Assembly: GCA_003164785.1 (NCBI GenBank)
Contig: PLUE01000025.1
Coordinates: 40,739 to 104,738 of the forward strand
Direction: 5' to 3'
Length of the DNA stretch: 64,000 nt
From: Gammaproteobacteria bacterium
GTDB lineage: Bacteria > Pseudomonadota > Gammaproteobacteria > Steroidobacterales > Steroidobacteraceae
Every line of letters begins with the position of its first letter. Position 1 is the stretch's first letter. The notes under the pieces are model-generated. The model was not told where the DNA came from, did no database searches, and worked only from the letters and a program-made list of their open reading frames with translations. The translations under genes were made by a program, and so were the position numbers. Below are positions 1 to 9,626 of the stretch, piece after piece.

Positions 1-24
1 CTAGCCTTATAGGGGTGTAGACCG

Positions 25-1440
25 TTGAGATTTAAACGGGTGATTAGCTGGATACGGAATGGTAGTTGGATGAAAAGACTGCCGCAATCGAGCCCGGCCG
101 AAATTGATGAATGCCGGAGAGCATGGCTTGGCCCAACTGCACTAGCAACGGCGATTTCTTTCGGCATGCCAAAAATTAGCAAAGCAGAGGAATCAACACC
201 AGCCGGCGCGGGCGCCTTCGGTATCTCCGTAGATGACTTTGGAGCAAAGGGCGACGGGACATCGGACGACGCTCCCGCTTTCCAGCGCGCGGTGGACGCG
301 CTTGGCTCCGCGGGTGGCCGCATCTTGCTTGGCGCTAAGCACTACCGACTTGCCTCCGCGATTACTATTTCTCGCGCCTATGTCATGTTCCAAGGGCAAG
401 GCTATGCAGAGTCTCCTGGCCCAGCTGGCGGCACCTGGCTGGTGATTAATACTGCCGACTTCCGGCCATTTGTAATTACAAACTACAAGGGGAGTGAGAC
501 GCGCGGCACTAGCTTTCGCGACCTTGCCGTCTGGCAACAACAGCCAGCAGTTAGTTCCGCACAATGGGTGCCGATTGATTACCCCTTCGTTTGGACCTTC
601 GATAACATGTATGGGGGGGCGTCATTTGACAACATTTTCCTAAGCAATGTCACGAGAGGAATTTCCTGCAATTTAGTCGGACGCCTAGAGATCGGCTATA
701 TGAAGGGACAATGCTACGATACGATGGTTTACATCGATCAAGCTGAAGACGTTTGCCACATTAATTACCTAGAAAGCTGGTTCTTCACTACCAGCGCACC
801 ACAAGTCGCTGCATATATGATGGAACACTACGATCCCATAAGGCTTGGTCGCGTAGATGGTATTTACATTAATAATTTGTTTGTATTTTGCGCGAGAGCC
901 GGCATTCATTGCGTGCAGACTCGATTTGGAAACGCCAAATTTGTTCTGGGTATCTTTGGGTGCGACCACGCTCGCTACGGTGTTTGGTTTGACCATGTTG
1001 ATTATCAAACCAACGGAACCGATATATCAGTAATCGCTCAGATTGGCACAAACCACGTTCGTTGGCAAAACGGCGGCGGGGTAATCCCTGGCGGTGCGCA
1101 AATAATGATCGAAAACTCGCATCGTATAAAGCTTCAAATAACAAACACAAACGCCGGATTTGTCGACGGAAGTGTCATTCAAGTGAGTGGTGCTGACAAT
1201 GAGTTGACCGTTTCTCTAGCTTCATTCTCCCAATTTAACTTAGGCACCCACCCCACCCCAGCGCCAGCGATGTTCTGTGGCAACAGTACAGGAGGTGGAC
1301 CAAACACCATCGAAGTTTCTCAACCAGTTAAAATAAGCCATAACAATGGTGGAGGTGTTTTCGGCACCGACGGTAATGGACAGTTTGTCGATCCTAGGGC
1401 CCGCCTCGCGAGCTATATGGCCGAGCAAAGGAAGGGCTAG
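25..1440 (+). CDS. Secreted pectate-lyase-like right-handed beta-helix protein
   Basis: Predicted surface or periplasmic polysaccharide lyase/hydrolase, or a structural beta-helix protein. After an N-terminal leader, the mature part opens with a VDDFGAKGDG-T-SDDAPAFQRAVD segment (about residues 68-92), which is the hallmark start of the pectate_lyase_3 / GH28-like parallel beta-helix family. Asn- and Gly-rich beta-strand repeats run to the end. The longest frame starts at a TTG (25), and an in-frame ATG lies at position 70. A twin Arg at residues 31-32 precedes a hydrophobic stretch and an SKA-type cleavage region, so a Tat signal is possible. Codon use and base composition are AT-richer than the genes after 6.7 kb, as in the next two genes. 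It converges on the pyruvyltransferase-like gene. The fold assignment is fairly sure; the substrate and enzymatic activity are not known. Confidence 0.75.
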   Translation: MRFKRVISWIRNGSWMKRLPQSSPAEIDECRRAWLGPTALATAISFGMPKISKAEESTPAGAGAFGISVDDFGAKGDGTSDDAPAFQRAVDALGSAGGRILLGAKHYRLASAITISRAYVMFQGQGYAESPGPAGGTWLVINTADFRPFVITNYKGSETRGTSFRDLAVWQQQPAVSSAQWVPIDYPFVWTFDNMYGGASFDNIFLSNVTRGISCNLVGRLEIGYMKGQCYDTMVYIDQAEDVCHINYLESWFFTTSAPQVAAYMMEHYDPIRLGRVDGIYINNLFVFCARAGIHCVQTRFGNAKFVLGIFGCDHARYGVWFDHVDYQTNGTDISVIAQIGTNHVRWQNGGGVIPGGAQIMIENSHRIKLQITNTNAGFVDGSVIQVSGADNELTVSLASFSQFNLGTHPTPAPAMFCGNSTGGGPNTIEVSQPVKISHNNGGGVFGTDGNGQFVDPRARLASYMAEQRKG

Positions 1441-1593
1441 AGCGAATCGCCTCGATCGATCACATCGAGTTCAATCGTGCCGAATCACAGCTAGACCGAT
1501 CAACTCGATCATCCAGCGGCATGGTCACTCGCCGTCTACGCAGGCCATTGCGCTCAACATGGCCTCCGGCATCGAGTCAACTCAAACCAAGAG

Positions 1594-3105
1594 TTATCCA
1601 GATGTCTCCCGTCGTTCCAAACTAGTTGCTATCAACCGAACGATGTCCTCTAATGACCCCACTCCCCTCTCGGAATTTTTCAGGAAGTCTTGGACCATCA
1701 ACCAGTCATTTTCCTCAAAGGGCACTGCCATTTCATCGCATTCCGCCGTACCTTTTACAAAAAATTTCTCGATGCTCATTTCACTGTAGAGCTGCAGTAG
1801 TTTTGGAACCCCGAGCGCCCAACATGAAACACCGTTCAAAAGTGCAATAATCGCACCATGGTAGCGCATGGTATACACGTCTGAGGCTTTTCCTATCAGC
1901 GCTACTGCATCTTCGGCGTTATCCACGTAAGTAACATTCTCGAATTTGGAAGCTATGTCGATGTCAATCGCACGTTCGAATAGTAAAGTGGCTATCGGAA
2001 CTCCCAATCCTTTGAAATATTCAGCTAAGGAAGCCATTTGCGACAAAGCCGCGATTTCGATTTCGTCCACGGGCGCCTTAGGAATGAATATCACATTCTT
2101 GTGGCGTTTGTTTCGCGTATTGGTTTTCCAATTTTTTGCGAATGCTCCTGCATAGGCCATCAAAAAAGGATCTTGCGCCAATCGCGCATCAGCTCTGACA
2201 GATCTAAGGGCCTCTAGACTGGGCTCATCACGCGCAATGACAAATGCCGCGTTCTTAATAAGGCTTGTATACGCTTCTCGCCTGGATGGATGCGAGACCT
2301 CCTCCATAGACGCACCCACACCGAATATTCCGTAAGGGACACCGAGGTTAGCTAAACCGGCTGTCCATTTCTCTTCAAATAGGGGGAAATGCGGTGTTGA
2401 TAGGAGCCCGCCACCACCAATTAAAATGAAATCATAATCAATAAGGCGGTCAGCGTTAATGATCTCGTCACCAGGCACTACTACGGTGGTGTCGGCTTCT
2501 GCGAATAAAACACTCTCCCAAGAACACGCCGATAATTCGGCAGTGTCCGTGCCAATTCCAAACTTTTTCAACAATGAAGCCAGGGATGCGACCTGACAAG
2601 CGTCCCCCACGTTGCCATTATTGTATGCTCCAAATAACAAAATCCGGGGTAAGCGCTTAGACGGCTCGTGAAGTCGTCTTCCGAATCTTTCAAGTAAGAC
2701 TCGCCTTTCTTCTGCATCCTTGCGCTCTTTTGAATTCAAGAGTTCGTCCACCAGGCCGAAAAGATCGATCTGCTTTATCAACCGGTCAGCCAGTTCAACC
2801 CGATTAGCATCACGCTGGAGAACAGCGAGAAAAGCCAACTGGATCTGACGTTCGCTCAATGGGCTGTGCCAAGTGAGGTCCGCAATTAACTCGGGCTCGG
2901 ACTCAAATGCCCAAGTACCATTATTTGTCGACGCGCCTGATAATCGCATCCTGAACTCTTCACTCCTCAGAATCCTCCGTCTGAGGGCATGTATGGACGG
3001 CTCCGTACAGGCCTCCGTCAAGATTGTCTTGCTTTCAGGATCACGCCCAAGCAAAGCTCGATACAGCCATGTCACTTCGAAAGGAGTTGGTGACATCTTG
3101 CTCAT
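1594..3105 (-). CDS. Polysaccharide pyruvyltransferase-family protein with N-terminal DUF4214-like segment
   Basis: Likely transfers pyruvate from phosphoenolpyruvate to a glycan sugar as a ketal, in the cytoplasm. The C-terminal two thirds (about residues 150-480) match the polysaccharide pyruvyl transferase family: an ILLFGAYNNGNVGDACQ start, an ILIGGGGLL loop, GIFGVGAS, and a late MRYHGAIIALLNG motif. The first ~110 residues (LYRALLGRDPES, LRRRILRSEEFR) resemble a DUF4214-type helical module, also seen in the protein at 14640-15278. It sits 33 bases downstream of the glycosyltransferase at 3139-5415, in the same direction, so the two are probably one transcript. Base composition is low-GC relative to the rest of the window. 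The family is confident; the acceptor sugar is unknown. Confidence 0.82.
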   Translation of the reverse strand: MSKMSPTPFEVTWLYRALLGRDPESKTILTEACTEPSIHALRRRILRSEEFRMRLSGASTNNGTWAFESEPELIADLTWHSPLSERQIQLAFLAVLQRDANRVELADRLIKQIDLFGLVDELLNSKERKDAEERRVLLERFGRRLHEPSKRLPRILLFGAYNNGNVGDACQVASLASLLKKFGIGTDTAELSACSWESVLFAEADTTVVVPGDEIINADRLIDYDFILIGGGGLLSTPHFPLFEEKWTAGLANLGVPYGIFGVGASMEEVSHPSRREAYTSLIKNAAFVIARDEPSLEALRSVRADARLAQDPFLMAYAGAFAKNWKTNTRNKRHKNVIFIPKAPVDEIEIAALSQMASLAEYFKGLGVPIATLLFERAIDIDIASKFENVTYVDNAEDAVALIGKASDVYTMRYHGAIIALLNGVSCWALGVPKLLQLYSEMSIEKFFVKGTAECDEMAVPFEENDWLMVQDFLKNSERGVGSLEDIVRLIATSLERRETSG

Positions 3106-3138
3106 CGCCCAATCAATGAAAGAACTATTTTTGTCATC

Positions 3139-5415
3139 TTAAATAAATTGCATCCCCATGGCCTCGGAAAAATTGAGCCTAGCCAAAGCGTCGGCGCACT
3201 TAGTGCAGCACATATTTTGAAAACCAATGCCGACATGGCGTTTATCAGCCCCATCAGTTTTTCTGCCTAAATCGATTGGATTATGCACAACTAATCTAAT
3301 TGTGTGGACGCACTTCTGGTTCGCGGCAAGTTCGGCGCGCAGTATTATCCGTTCACCTGGCGCTACAGAACGGGAGAGTCGGATATCACCATCCACGGTT
3401 ACAGATATATTTAACATATCAACGGAGCCACGAAGCACCAGGTAAACGTACCTAGCTTCCGACGTAGCAACTCTAAATTTGAGCTCAGTCACACCCGGTG
3501 CAGACCAAGCGCCCCAATCCTCCAAGTGATGCCAGCCAACGCCCGCACGAAATGGCTGCGCGGAACACTCGAAATTTGCGCGAGCGGTCGCCAGCGTAAA
3601 ATCGTAGATCCTACCGTCTATTACCGCAGAAGAAACAACATCAGCGGGACGCCGAGTTCCACTTTGTGCAGCAAGCAGGATGTCCGCAGCAACGTCCGGC
3701 CACGTGCGTATATTTGCCCGCTCTCGACTGACTTGAGTTGCAGCATCTAAAAACTCTTCATCGTTAATCAACTGTTCAATCGTTGACTGCCATGCGAAAA
3801 AATCATTTGGATCGAGCAGGATATCTCCTGCTGAAGAGGCTTCAGAAATCGATGAGGTATTCGAGGCAACCGTAAGCTTTCCATAAGAAAGGCCCTCTGT
3901 AATAGGTAGGCCCCAGCCCTCATAAAAGCTCGGATAGACGGTAAATATGCAATTTCGATAGAGATCAGTTAATTCTTGATCGGAAAGATTGTCCAAAATG
4001 ATGACGGATTTCTTGAGATTGGGATCTTGCGCTAGCAATGCTTGAGCGACGTCAAACATCCAACCTTGTTTTCCAACCAAAACTAGCTTTGGTATCTTTC
4101 GCTTAGGCAACTTACTTGCCAGCGAACTCCACACACGTAAAAGTAGCGCGTGATTCTTGCGAGCCTCCAAAGTGCCAACGCAAATGACATAGCGCGACAT
4201 ATCGAGGTTATAACGTTCCACGATCCCCGTACGAGTGGCCTGCTCTGAATGTGGAAAAGCCGCATTTAGCCGAGCAATTGAAACTTCAGCACATTCGCCG
4301 GTTAACTTTATTGCCCAGTCGACCACATCGTTATGGCTAGACGAGGAGTTCACAATTATATGGTCCGCCACACTCATTGCGCCGCGAAACCAAAGACGAA
4401 ACTCCTGCACTAAGCCGTCAGCGCAAAATTGAGGAGTAACTAATGGAATGGCATCGTGGATAAAGGGTATATAACGTACACCGTACTGAAGGCGCAGGCA
4501 CTGTATCTTGTGTAAGTAATCCGGAATCCACCAAGAACTACCAAGGTTTATAATCGTGTCAGAGTTTGCGGGAATGTATACCCTGCCACCACCTATCATC
4601 GTTTCAAGTTCTTGCCGCCAGGCGTCTTTAGTAACCCCTTGCCGCGATGAAGTGTGAATCTGCTGGATCAGAATCTCATTTGGAATCATAGACCAACTAT
4701 GGCGTTCAACATCAAAGTGCATAGTTAGCGCTTTTGCATCATGAAATTCCTTTGCTATCTTCTTGTCTATGATTGCCTTGAGAACCTCAATCTGAACTCG
4801 CTGAATCCCAGTTGGGTTTATGTTGTCGCGCCAAAATTGAATCAAATCGCTGATGTCGAAAATGTATCTTGTTGTTTGCGATTGCTGAACGGCAGGTTCG
4901 GACTTATACGGCAACCAGTTCTTCTCGTCATGACGATACGCTGGCACGCGCCGTAGTGAAGTTCCCGAATCAGCCGCATTCGATGTGCCAGATGCCGATT
5001 CCCCGAATGCGACAACAGTTTCAAATCGACGATTACCAAGCTGATGAAACCAGTAGCTATCTTCTTTTACAAAATCTACTTGAAGCAGCGATGAACTAAT
5101 GATGAGTTCGGTGTTCGGTAACCGCAGCGTAAACCCATACCAAACTTCTGGATCGAGAACTGGGTGCTGCAATATTGCGCGGTCCTCAAACAATATTTCC
5201 GGATTACCTTCACGTAGAATTCTGTATCCAACGTTCAAGGATCCAGGTTGATTACCACCCACATGAATTGGATCCTTTGTATGCACCCTTAATCTGCCAA
5301 ATAGCAGGTAGCCGTTCGGATCCGCAAGCTGCGCAGTTGTGTTCTCAATCTCTATATCAACCTCAAAACCCAAGTCCGATCCGGTCGACAATTCATTCAG
5401 TTCAGTTATTGCCAT
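3139..5415 (-). CDS. Three-part GT4 glycosyltransferase with Wzt-like N-terminal and beta-sandwich C-terminal domain
   Basis: Residues about 1-140 form a beta-rich domain whose end (LLQVDFVKEDSYWFHQLG) resembles the glycan-binding C-terminal domain of Wzt ABC-transporter ATPases. Residues about 180-600 are a GT-B retaining glycosyltransferase of family 4: INPTGIQRVQ near the start, CVGTLEARKNHALLL, VLVGKQGW and the donor-site YPSFYEGWGLPITEGLSYG. The last ~140 residues form another beta-rich domain with no recognised family. This enzyme presumably adds a sugar to a growing surface glycan at the inner membrane face, and the N-terminal domain may recognise the chain. It is the first gene of a two-gene leftward unit with the pyruvyltransferase-like gene, in the AT-rich block. 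GT4 is secure; the flanking domains are inferred. Confidence 0.82.
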   Translation of the reverse strand: MAITELNELSTGSDLGFEVDIEIENTTAQLADPNGYLLFGRLRVHTKDPIHVGGNQPGSLNVGYRILREGNPEILFEDRAILQHPVLDPEVWYGFTLRLPNTELIISSSLLQVDFVKEDSYWFHQLGNRRFETVVAFGESASGTSNAADSGTSLRRVPAYRHDEKNWLPYKSEPAVQQSQTTRYIFDISDLIQFWRDNINPTGIQRVQIEVLKAIIDKKIAKEFHDAKALTMHFDVERHSWSMIPNEILIQQIHTSSRQGVTKDAWRQELETMIGGGRVYIPANSDTIINLGSSWWIPDYLHKIQCLRLQYGVRYIPFIHDAIPLVTPQFCADGLVQEFRLWFRGAMSVADHIIVNSSSSHNDVVDWAIKLTGECAEVSIARLNAAFPHSEQATRTGIVERYNLDMSRYVICVGTLEARKNHALLLRVWSSLASKLPKRKIPKLVLVGKQGWMFDVAQALLAQDPNLKKSVIILDNLSDQELTDLYRNCIFTVYPSFYEGWGLPITEGLSYGKLTVASNTSSISEASSAGDILLDPNDFFAWQSTIEQLINDEEFLDAATQVSRERANIRTWPDVAADILLAAQSGTRRPADVVSSAVIDGRIYDFTLATARANFECSAQPFRAGVGWHHLEDWGAWSAPGVTELKFRVATSEARYVYLVLRGSVDMLNISVTVDGDIRLSRSVAPGERIILRAELAANQKCVHTIRLVVHNPIDLGRKTDGADKRHVGIGFQNMCCTKCADALARLNFSEAMGMQFI

Positions 5416-6736
5416 TGGGATCCCATATTTCGATGCTTAGATATCAAGAGCAACCCGGTCTTCAGTATACAAAAGAAATTTTTGATCTAAAGCTAATAAA
5501 AAAAATGACTCCTAGCAGATTAGTTGCGGGTTCAACCGAGCAATCGCAGCAGTTCCGGTTTCCGGCCGCTATGATTTAAGGTTAGCCAGGCAGTGCGCAC
5601 CGGTTGAGCCTTAGCCTAACGCGAGATCAGGGGGTAATGTAAAGACTTTGTTACTGCGAGACCAGCATTGTTACATTCTGAGGCCCCAGGGGCGGCGCCA
5701 ATTCTGAGGAAGCAATTTGTTTCGGATCGAAACTAAAATGAAGTTTCTTTGTTTTGAATCAACACCAGCGGTTAATCATTTACTTGGCTGCGAAGATCTG
5801 TTTACCCGCATAAGAAACACGTAGCGCTACCCATCGCGGGTGCCATTTGCTCCCAGAGAAGCGTACTAGAAAGGGGACGTCCGAGCGGGCCGCACAGACT
5901 CGGCGAGAATTCCGCTCGGTAGCCGAGGGACCCTACCCATCAGGGGATGCCCTGTTCAACAGTCCAAGACCTATATGCCGAAAGGAAGCATTGCGGTTTC
6001 GAAAAACGCTGTGAAGGAAGGACTTGGGCGCGGATTTACTCTCACTCGGCAGTCGGAGCGCTTATTCATGAAATTCAGGGTCGTGAACCCGGCCCATGGG
6101 ACTTTGTCAAGAAACCAAGGAAAAGCTAATGAGTGTCAGTCAAATGCCATGCTCAGACGGGTTAGTTTTCTTCTCCGCTGCTTCGCTACCCGGCCGGTTT
6201 TTGACCAGCCCCCTTTGTCGGCCAAATTCTGGCGTGCAAGGCCTCGACCGATCGCCGGACTGTTGCCGCCACTTCCATTTCCTTTCCAACCCACTGAGAC
6301 GGCGCCAAGCTGTAGACTTGCTCAACTTCCCTGTGTGTGCATGGCTCGTTTGATAGCCTGGCTGCGATCGAAGGATTATCATTGGCAACATATAACAATT
6401 GCCGCCAAAAGGCGATTCCTATTACCTGTGGGCAGCAGGGGGGGGGCAAGATCATAGTGACGCTACGGAGATCGCCCTCTTACGTTCCGTTTACCCCCGG
6501 GCGGACCGCTTGAGTCTAGATGGGTCCTTAATAGCCGAGAGCTTTAACCAAACTTCACCTATTGCTCATTGCCAGGCGTTTCCCGTCGACACGCGGGAGT
6601 CGGCGGATAGTTGAAAAACCAGAACCAACTCATCGCAGTTTCGGTACGCTAGGCACTCGATCCGGTTGACCGATCTCTTGAAAAGGGTCGGAGATCGGGA
6701 AACTCGTGGGGGAATGCCGTCGCTTGGCTCCAAATC
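5416..6736. other. 1.3-kb stretch without a convincing gene
   Basis: Short open frames exist on both strands, but none shows a recognisable family, good ribosome site and sensible composition together. The stretch lies at the boundary between the AT-rich block (1-5.4 kb) and the GC-richer glycan genes. It contains several inverted repeats: a perfect palindrome GTAGCGCTAC at 5821-5830, an 8-base stem CCGAGCGG/CCGCTCGG at 5881-5888 and 5912-5919, and CAGGG/CCCTG at 5941-5945 and 5950-5954. A run of nine G lies at 6438-6446. It could be a decayed gene, a long leader or a non-coding RNA locus; I cannot choose. Confidence 0.6.
6670..6698. repeat. 8-base inverted repeat upstream of the FkbH-like gene
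   Basis: CCGATCTC at 6670-6677 is perfectly complementary to GAGATCGG at 6691-6698, with a 13-base spacer, 38 bases before the ATG of the FkbH-like gene. It could act as an operator or as a leader hairpin. No T-tract follows, so it is not an intrinsic terminator. Confidence 0.45.
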
Positions 6737-8506
6737 ATGTCGAACTTACACGCAACTTTCGCCCGGGCTGACTCGATGCCCGAAGCGGTAAGGCTCGTCA
6801 TATGGGACCTGGACGAGACATTCTGGCGTGGAACCCAGTCAGAAGGCACAATTACCCACGTTGCCGCGACTCATTCCATCGTTAAGGATTTGGCACACCG
6901 CGGCATTATGAGCTCGATCTGCTCCAAGAACGACTTTGATTCTGTTAAGTCGGTACTGTCGGAACAAGGCATTTGGGACTATTTCATATTCCCGAGCATC
7001 AATTGGGATTCCAAAGGACCCAGAATTCGGGCATTGATTGATTCTACCGGCCTACGACCTGCCAACGTGTTGTTCATCGACGACAACCCTTCGAATTTGG
7101 AGGAGGCCAGGCATTTCAGCCCGGATATCCAGGTGGCTGGAATCGAGATCATTCCCAAAGCCCTCGCCGACCCGTTATTCGCCGGCAAACCTGATCCGGA
7201 TCTGACCCGCCTCAAACAATACAAGACATTAGAAAAGCGTAAGGCCGATGAGGCAGCAGCGCCGGAGGGGGTCGAAGCCTTTCTTCGCCAGAGCAACATC
7301 CGCGTCGAGATCATCTATGATTTTCACGACCACCTCGATCGGATCACCGACCTCATCAATCGCACCAACCAACTCAATTTTACGAAACGCAGGCTTCCTG
7401 ACGATCCAAAGGCCGCTGGCGCTGAACTGTCTTCTCTCCTCGCCTCGCATGAAATCCAGGCAGGTCTGCTGCACGTGGTTGACCGCTACGGAGATCATGG
7501 ACTGGCCGGGTTCTACATGGTGCGGAACGACAGCGAGCTTCTCCATTTCTGCTTCTCCTGCCGCATTTTGGGCATGGGCGTCGAAACGTGGCTCTACCGC
7601 AGGCTAGGCCGTCCTAGGCTGAAAATCATGCCGGAGGTGCTCTCCGACCCCATCAAAGATCCACGCGAGATCGACTGGATCACGCTCACCGATCTGGCTC
7701 AATCGTCGGTAGGCGCCGCGAACGCTGGCCATCAATTCGACTGGGTCTCTGCCCGCGGCGGCTGCGATCTCCAGGCGCTTTCGCATTATTTCAAGGTCAC
7801 CAGCCCCGAGGTCATCGGCGAGTTCAACGTGGGCCGCGGCGGTTTCGACGCCCGGGTCGATCATTCCATGTTTCTGCGCTATGCCCTGGAGGGCCTGAGC
7901 CCCGAAGCCATCCAAGAAAGCGCCAAGCTCGGCTACCGCCCCGAGGACTTCAAAACCTCGCTAACCCATCGCCATGAAGGCAGGGGCCTCATCATCCTGA
8001 GTTTCTGGGCCGACGTGTCCTATGCACTCTATCGCCATCGCCGTTTGAATTTCATGGTGCCCTTCGCCCTCTCGGGACGCGCCAATCATGCCTTGGATGT
8101 GCGTGCCGCCACGGCTGACGAACTGCCGGACAACCTCAAGAACGGCTGGATGGCCGCGGCCTTGTCGACGCTGCAAAGCGACTACGATTTCGTCGGGATC
8201 ATCGATGAGGCAACATTCAAGGGCAATCTGACCGCCATCCTCGCGGCGATGCCGGGGGAATCTCCCGTGGTCGTCCTGCAAGGCAACACGAGACTTCGGG
8301 ACCTCCAGCGAGGCGTCACGCACACATCGACCGACAATGTACGCTTTAATGGGTGGATCGCTGAAACGGCCGCAGCCCATCCGCGCGTGGCCGTCGTCAA
8401 CATTCGCGACGTCATATCGTCCGAGGATGAGGTGTCCGACTGGTCGCATTTTGATCGAATCGTTTACTACCGGCTTTTCACGCGGATTTCGTCGTTGGTG
8501 GCGTAA
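6737..8506 (+). CDS. FkbH-like HAD-IIIC protein with uncharacterised C-terminal domain
   Basis: FkbH enzymes take a glyceryl group from 1,3-bisphosphoglycerate, dephosphorylate it and load it on a carrier thiol. The HAD motifs are complete: WDLDETFWRG (nucleophile Asp24, Asp26), SICSKND near residue 60, FIDDNPSNLEEA near residue 111. A GNAT-like acyltransferase half follows (INRTNQLNFTKRRL; DRYGDHGLAGFY; FCFSCRILGMGVETWL). Residues ~335-589 are an extra domain (ARGGCDL, VGEFN, SFWADVSYALYRHR, SDYDFVGII, FDRIVYYRLF) that also follows the FkbH domain in the 1311-residue protein at 10705-14640. No acyl carrier protein or polyketide gene is nearby, so a role in decorating a glycan is inferred. 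The 3' end overlaps the convergent GT4 gene by 29 bases. Confidence 0.82.
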   Translation: MSNLHATFARADSMPEAVRLVIWDLDETFWRGTQSEGTITHVAATHSIVKDLAHRGIMSSICSKNDFDSVKSVLSEQGIWDYFIFPSINWDSKGPRIRALIDSTGLRPANVLFIDDNPSNLEEARHFSPDIQVAGIEIIPKALADPLFAGKPDPDLTRLKQYKTLEKRKADEAAAPEGVEAFLRQSNIRVEIIYDFHDHLDRITDLINRTNQLNFTKRRLPDDPKAAGAELSSLLASHEIQAGLLHVVDRYGDHGLAGFYMVRNDSELLHFCFSCRILGMGVETWLYRRLGRPRLKIMPEVLSDPIKDPREIDWITLTDLAQSSVGAANAGHQFDWVSARGGCDLQALSHYFKVTSPEVIGEFNVGRGGFDARVDHSMFLRYALEGLSPEAIQESAKLGYRPEDFKTSLTHRHEGRGLIILSFWADVSYALYRHRRLNFMVPFALSGRANHALDVRAATADELPDNLKNGWMAAALSTLQSDYDFVGIIDEATFKGNLTAILAAMPGESPVVVLQGNTRLRDLQRGVTHTSTDNVRFNGWIAETAAAHPRVAVVNIRDVISSEDEVSDWSHFDRIVYYRLFTRISSLVA

Positions 8507-9626
8507 CTGCGGAAATCGATCGGCGCACGTCGACGCCCTTCCCCATCACCCACTCCACCACCGGCAGCGCCATGCGCCGCCACCCGAATTGGGCGCTCTG
8601 AGCGATCGCCTTGGCCTCGAGCGCCGATCGCTTCTGCCGACCTTGAATCTCGGCAAAGGCCGCCGCGAACTCCACCACCGACAGCGGATCGAAGAACACA
8701 CCGGCCTCGCCGATCACCTCGGGAAAACTGGATGTACGGGCCGCGAGGACGGGCTTCCCGAGGCTCATGGCCTCCAACGCCGGGATGCCGAACCCCTCGT
8801 AGAGGGAGGGATAGATCAGGAATTCGGCGTGTTTCAGCAGCCGGTACTTCGTGAATTCCGAGACGTATCCCGTAAAAGCTACCCGCTCGCGCTGCAGCGG
8901 TGCCAGTTTGGCCAGGAACTCGTCCATCAGCCAGCCTTTACGCCCGATCACCACGAACTTGAGCTCCGAGCGGGCCACTTCCTTGACTGTCAGTGCATTG
9001 AGCAGCAGCGCCAGGTTCTTGCGCGGTTCGATCGTGCCCACCACCACCGCATAGCGCCCCAGCCGCAGGGCTGGCAGGTTCCTCTCGAACGCCGGAAACT
9101 CCTCCGGCCAGTCGACGTATTGATATAGCACCCGGGTCTTCGCCGACACCGACGGAAACGCCGTAATCACGGCTGCCTGCGTCGCCTCCGAGGCGCAGAA
9201 CACGACCTCATCCGAGTCGAGCTCCGCCCGAAGCGGTTCGATGTGATGGACAACGTTCGCCTCCGAATGATTCTCCGGCATGAACAACGTGCTCATGTCG
9301 TGCACGGTGCTGGCCTCGTGTAGCGTCGCGCCACACGACTTCTTGACCGATGGAAACAGCAAATGCGAGTGTCGGCTGATCTTGGTGCCGGATCCCGTTG
9401 TCGCCCGGTTCAATGCATCGCGCAGCGCGGCACCGGATGCGGTTTGAATTGCCGCCAAAACATCGCTGGAAGGGATGCGGACCTGGTCGATCGAAAATTG
9501 GACGTCCAGCCGCCCATCCCGCAGCAAGGCCTGGGCGAGACGCCGAGTGAACACCGGGATTCCGGTCCATTGGTCGTCGAGCAGAGGACCCACGTCGAGG
9601 ATGAGGTGAGGCTTTTTCAACGCCAT
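8478..9626 (-). CDS. GT4-family glycosyltransferase
   Basis: A 382-residue GT-B glycosyltransferase of family 4 (mannosyltransferase-type annotation). Visible landmarks: an N-terminal ILDVGPLLDDQWTGIPVFTRRL, then VVVGTIEPRKNLALLLNAL at mid-protein, VVIGRKGWL, and the donor-nucleotide loop YPSLYEGFGIPALEAMSLGKPVLA with the conserved EX7E pair. It is the last gene of the leftward operon; its ATG overlaps the end of the preceding gene by 10 bases, so translation is probably coupled. The stop region overlaps the convergent FkbH-like gene by 29 bases. It probably adds one sugar of the glycan made by this operon; donor and acceptor are unknown. Confidence 0.86.
   Translation of the reverse strand: MALKKPHLILDVGPLLDDQWTGIPVFTRRLAQALLRDGRLDVQFSIDQVRIPSSDVLAAIQTASGAALRDALNRATTGSGTKISRHSHLLFPSVKKSCGATLHEASTVHDMSTLFMPENHSEANVVHHIEPLRAELDSDEVVFCASEATQAAVITAFPSVSAKTRVLYQYVDWPEEFPAFERNLPALRLGRYAVVVGTIEPRKNLALLLNALTVKEVARSELKFVVIGRKGWLMDEFLAKLAPLQRERVAFTGYVSEFTKYRLLKHAEFLIYPSLYEGFGIPALEAMSLGKPVLAARTSSFPEVIGEAGVFFDPLSVVEFAAAFAEIQGRQKRSALEAKAIAQSAQFGWRRMALPVVEWVMGKGVDVRRSISAVTPPTTKSA

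Noticed and set aside
5914..5922. CGGTAGC resembling the RfaH ops element
   Set aside because: Only seven of nine bases fit GGCGGTAGC, no JUMPstart surroundings, and 800 bases from the next gene.
6438..6446. Run of nine G as a phase-variable tract
   Set aside because: Not inside or next to a credible gene or promoter.
5975..6457. Open frame of 160 codons in the gene-free stretch
   Set aside because: No ribosome site, composition unlike neighbours, overlapping frames of similar length on both strands and no recognised motif.
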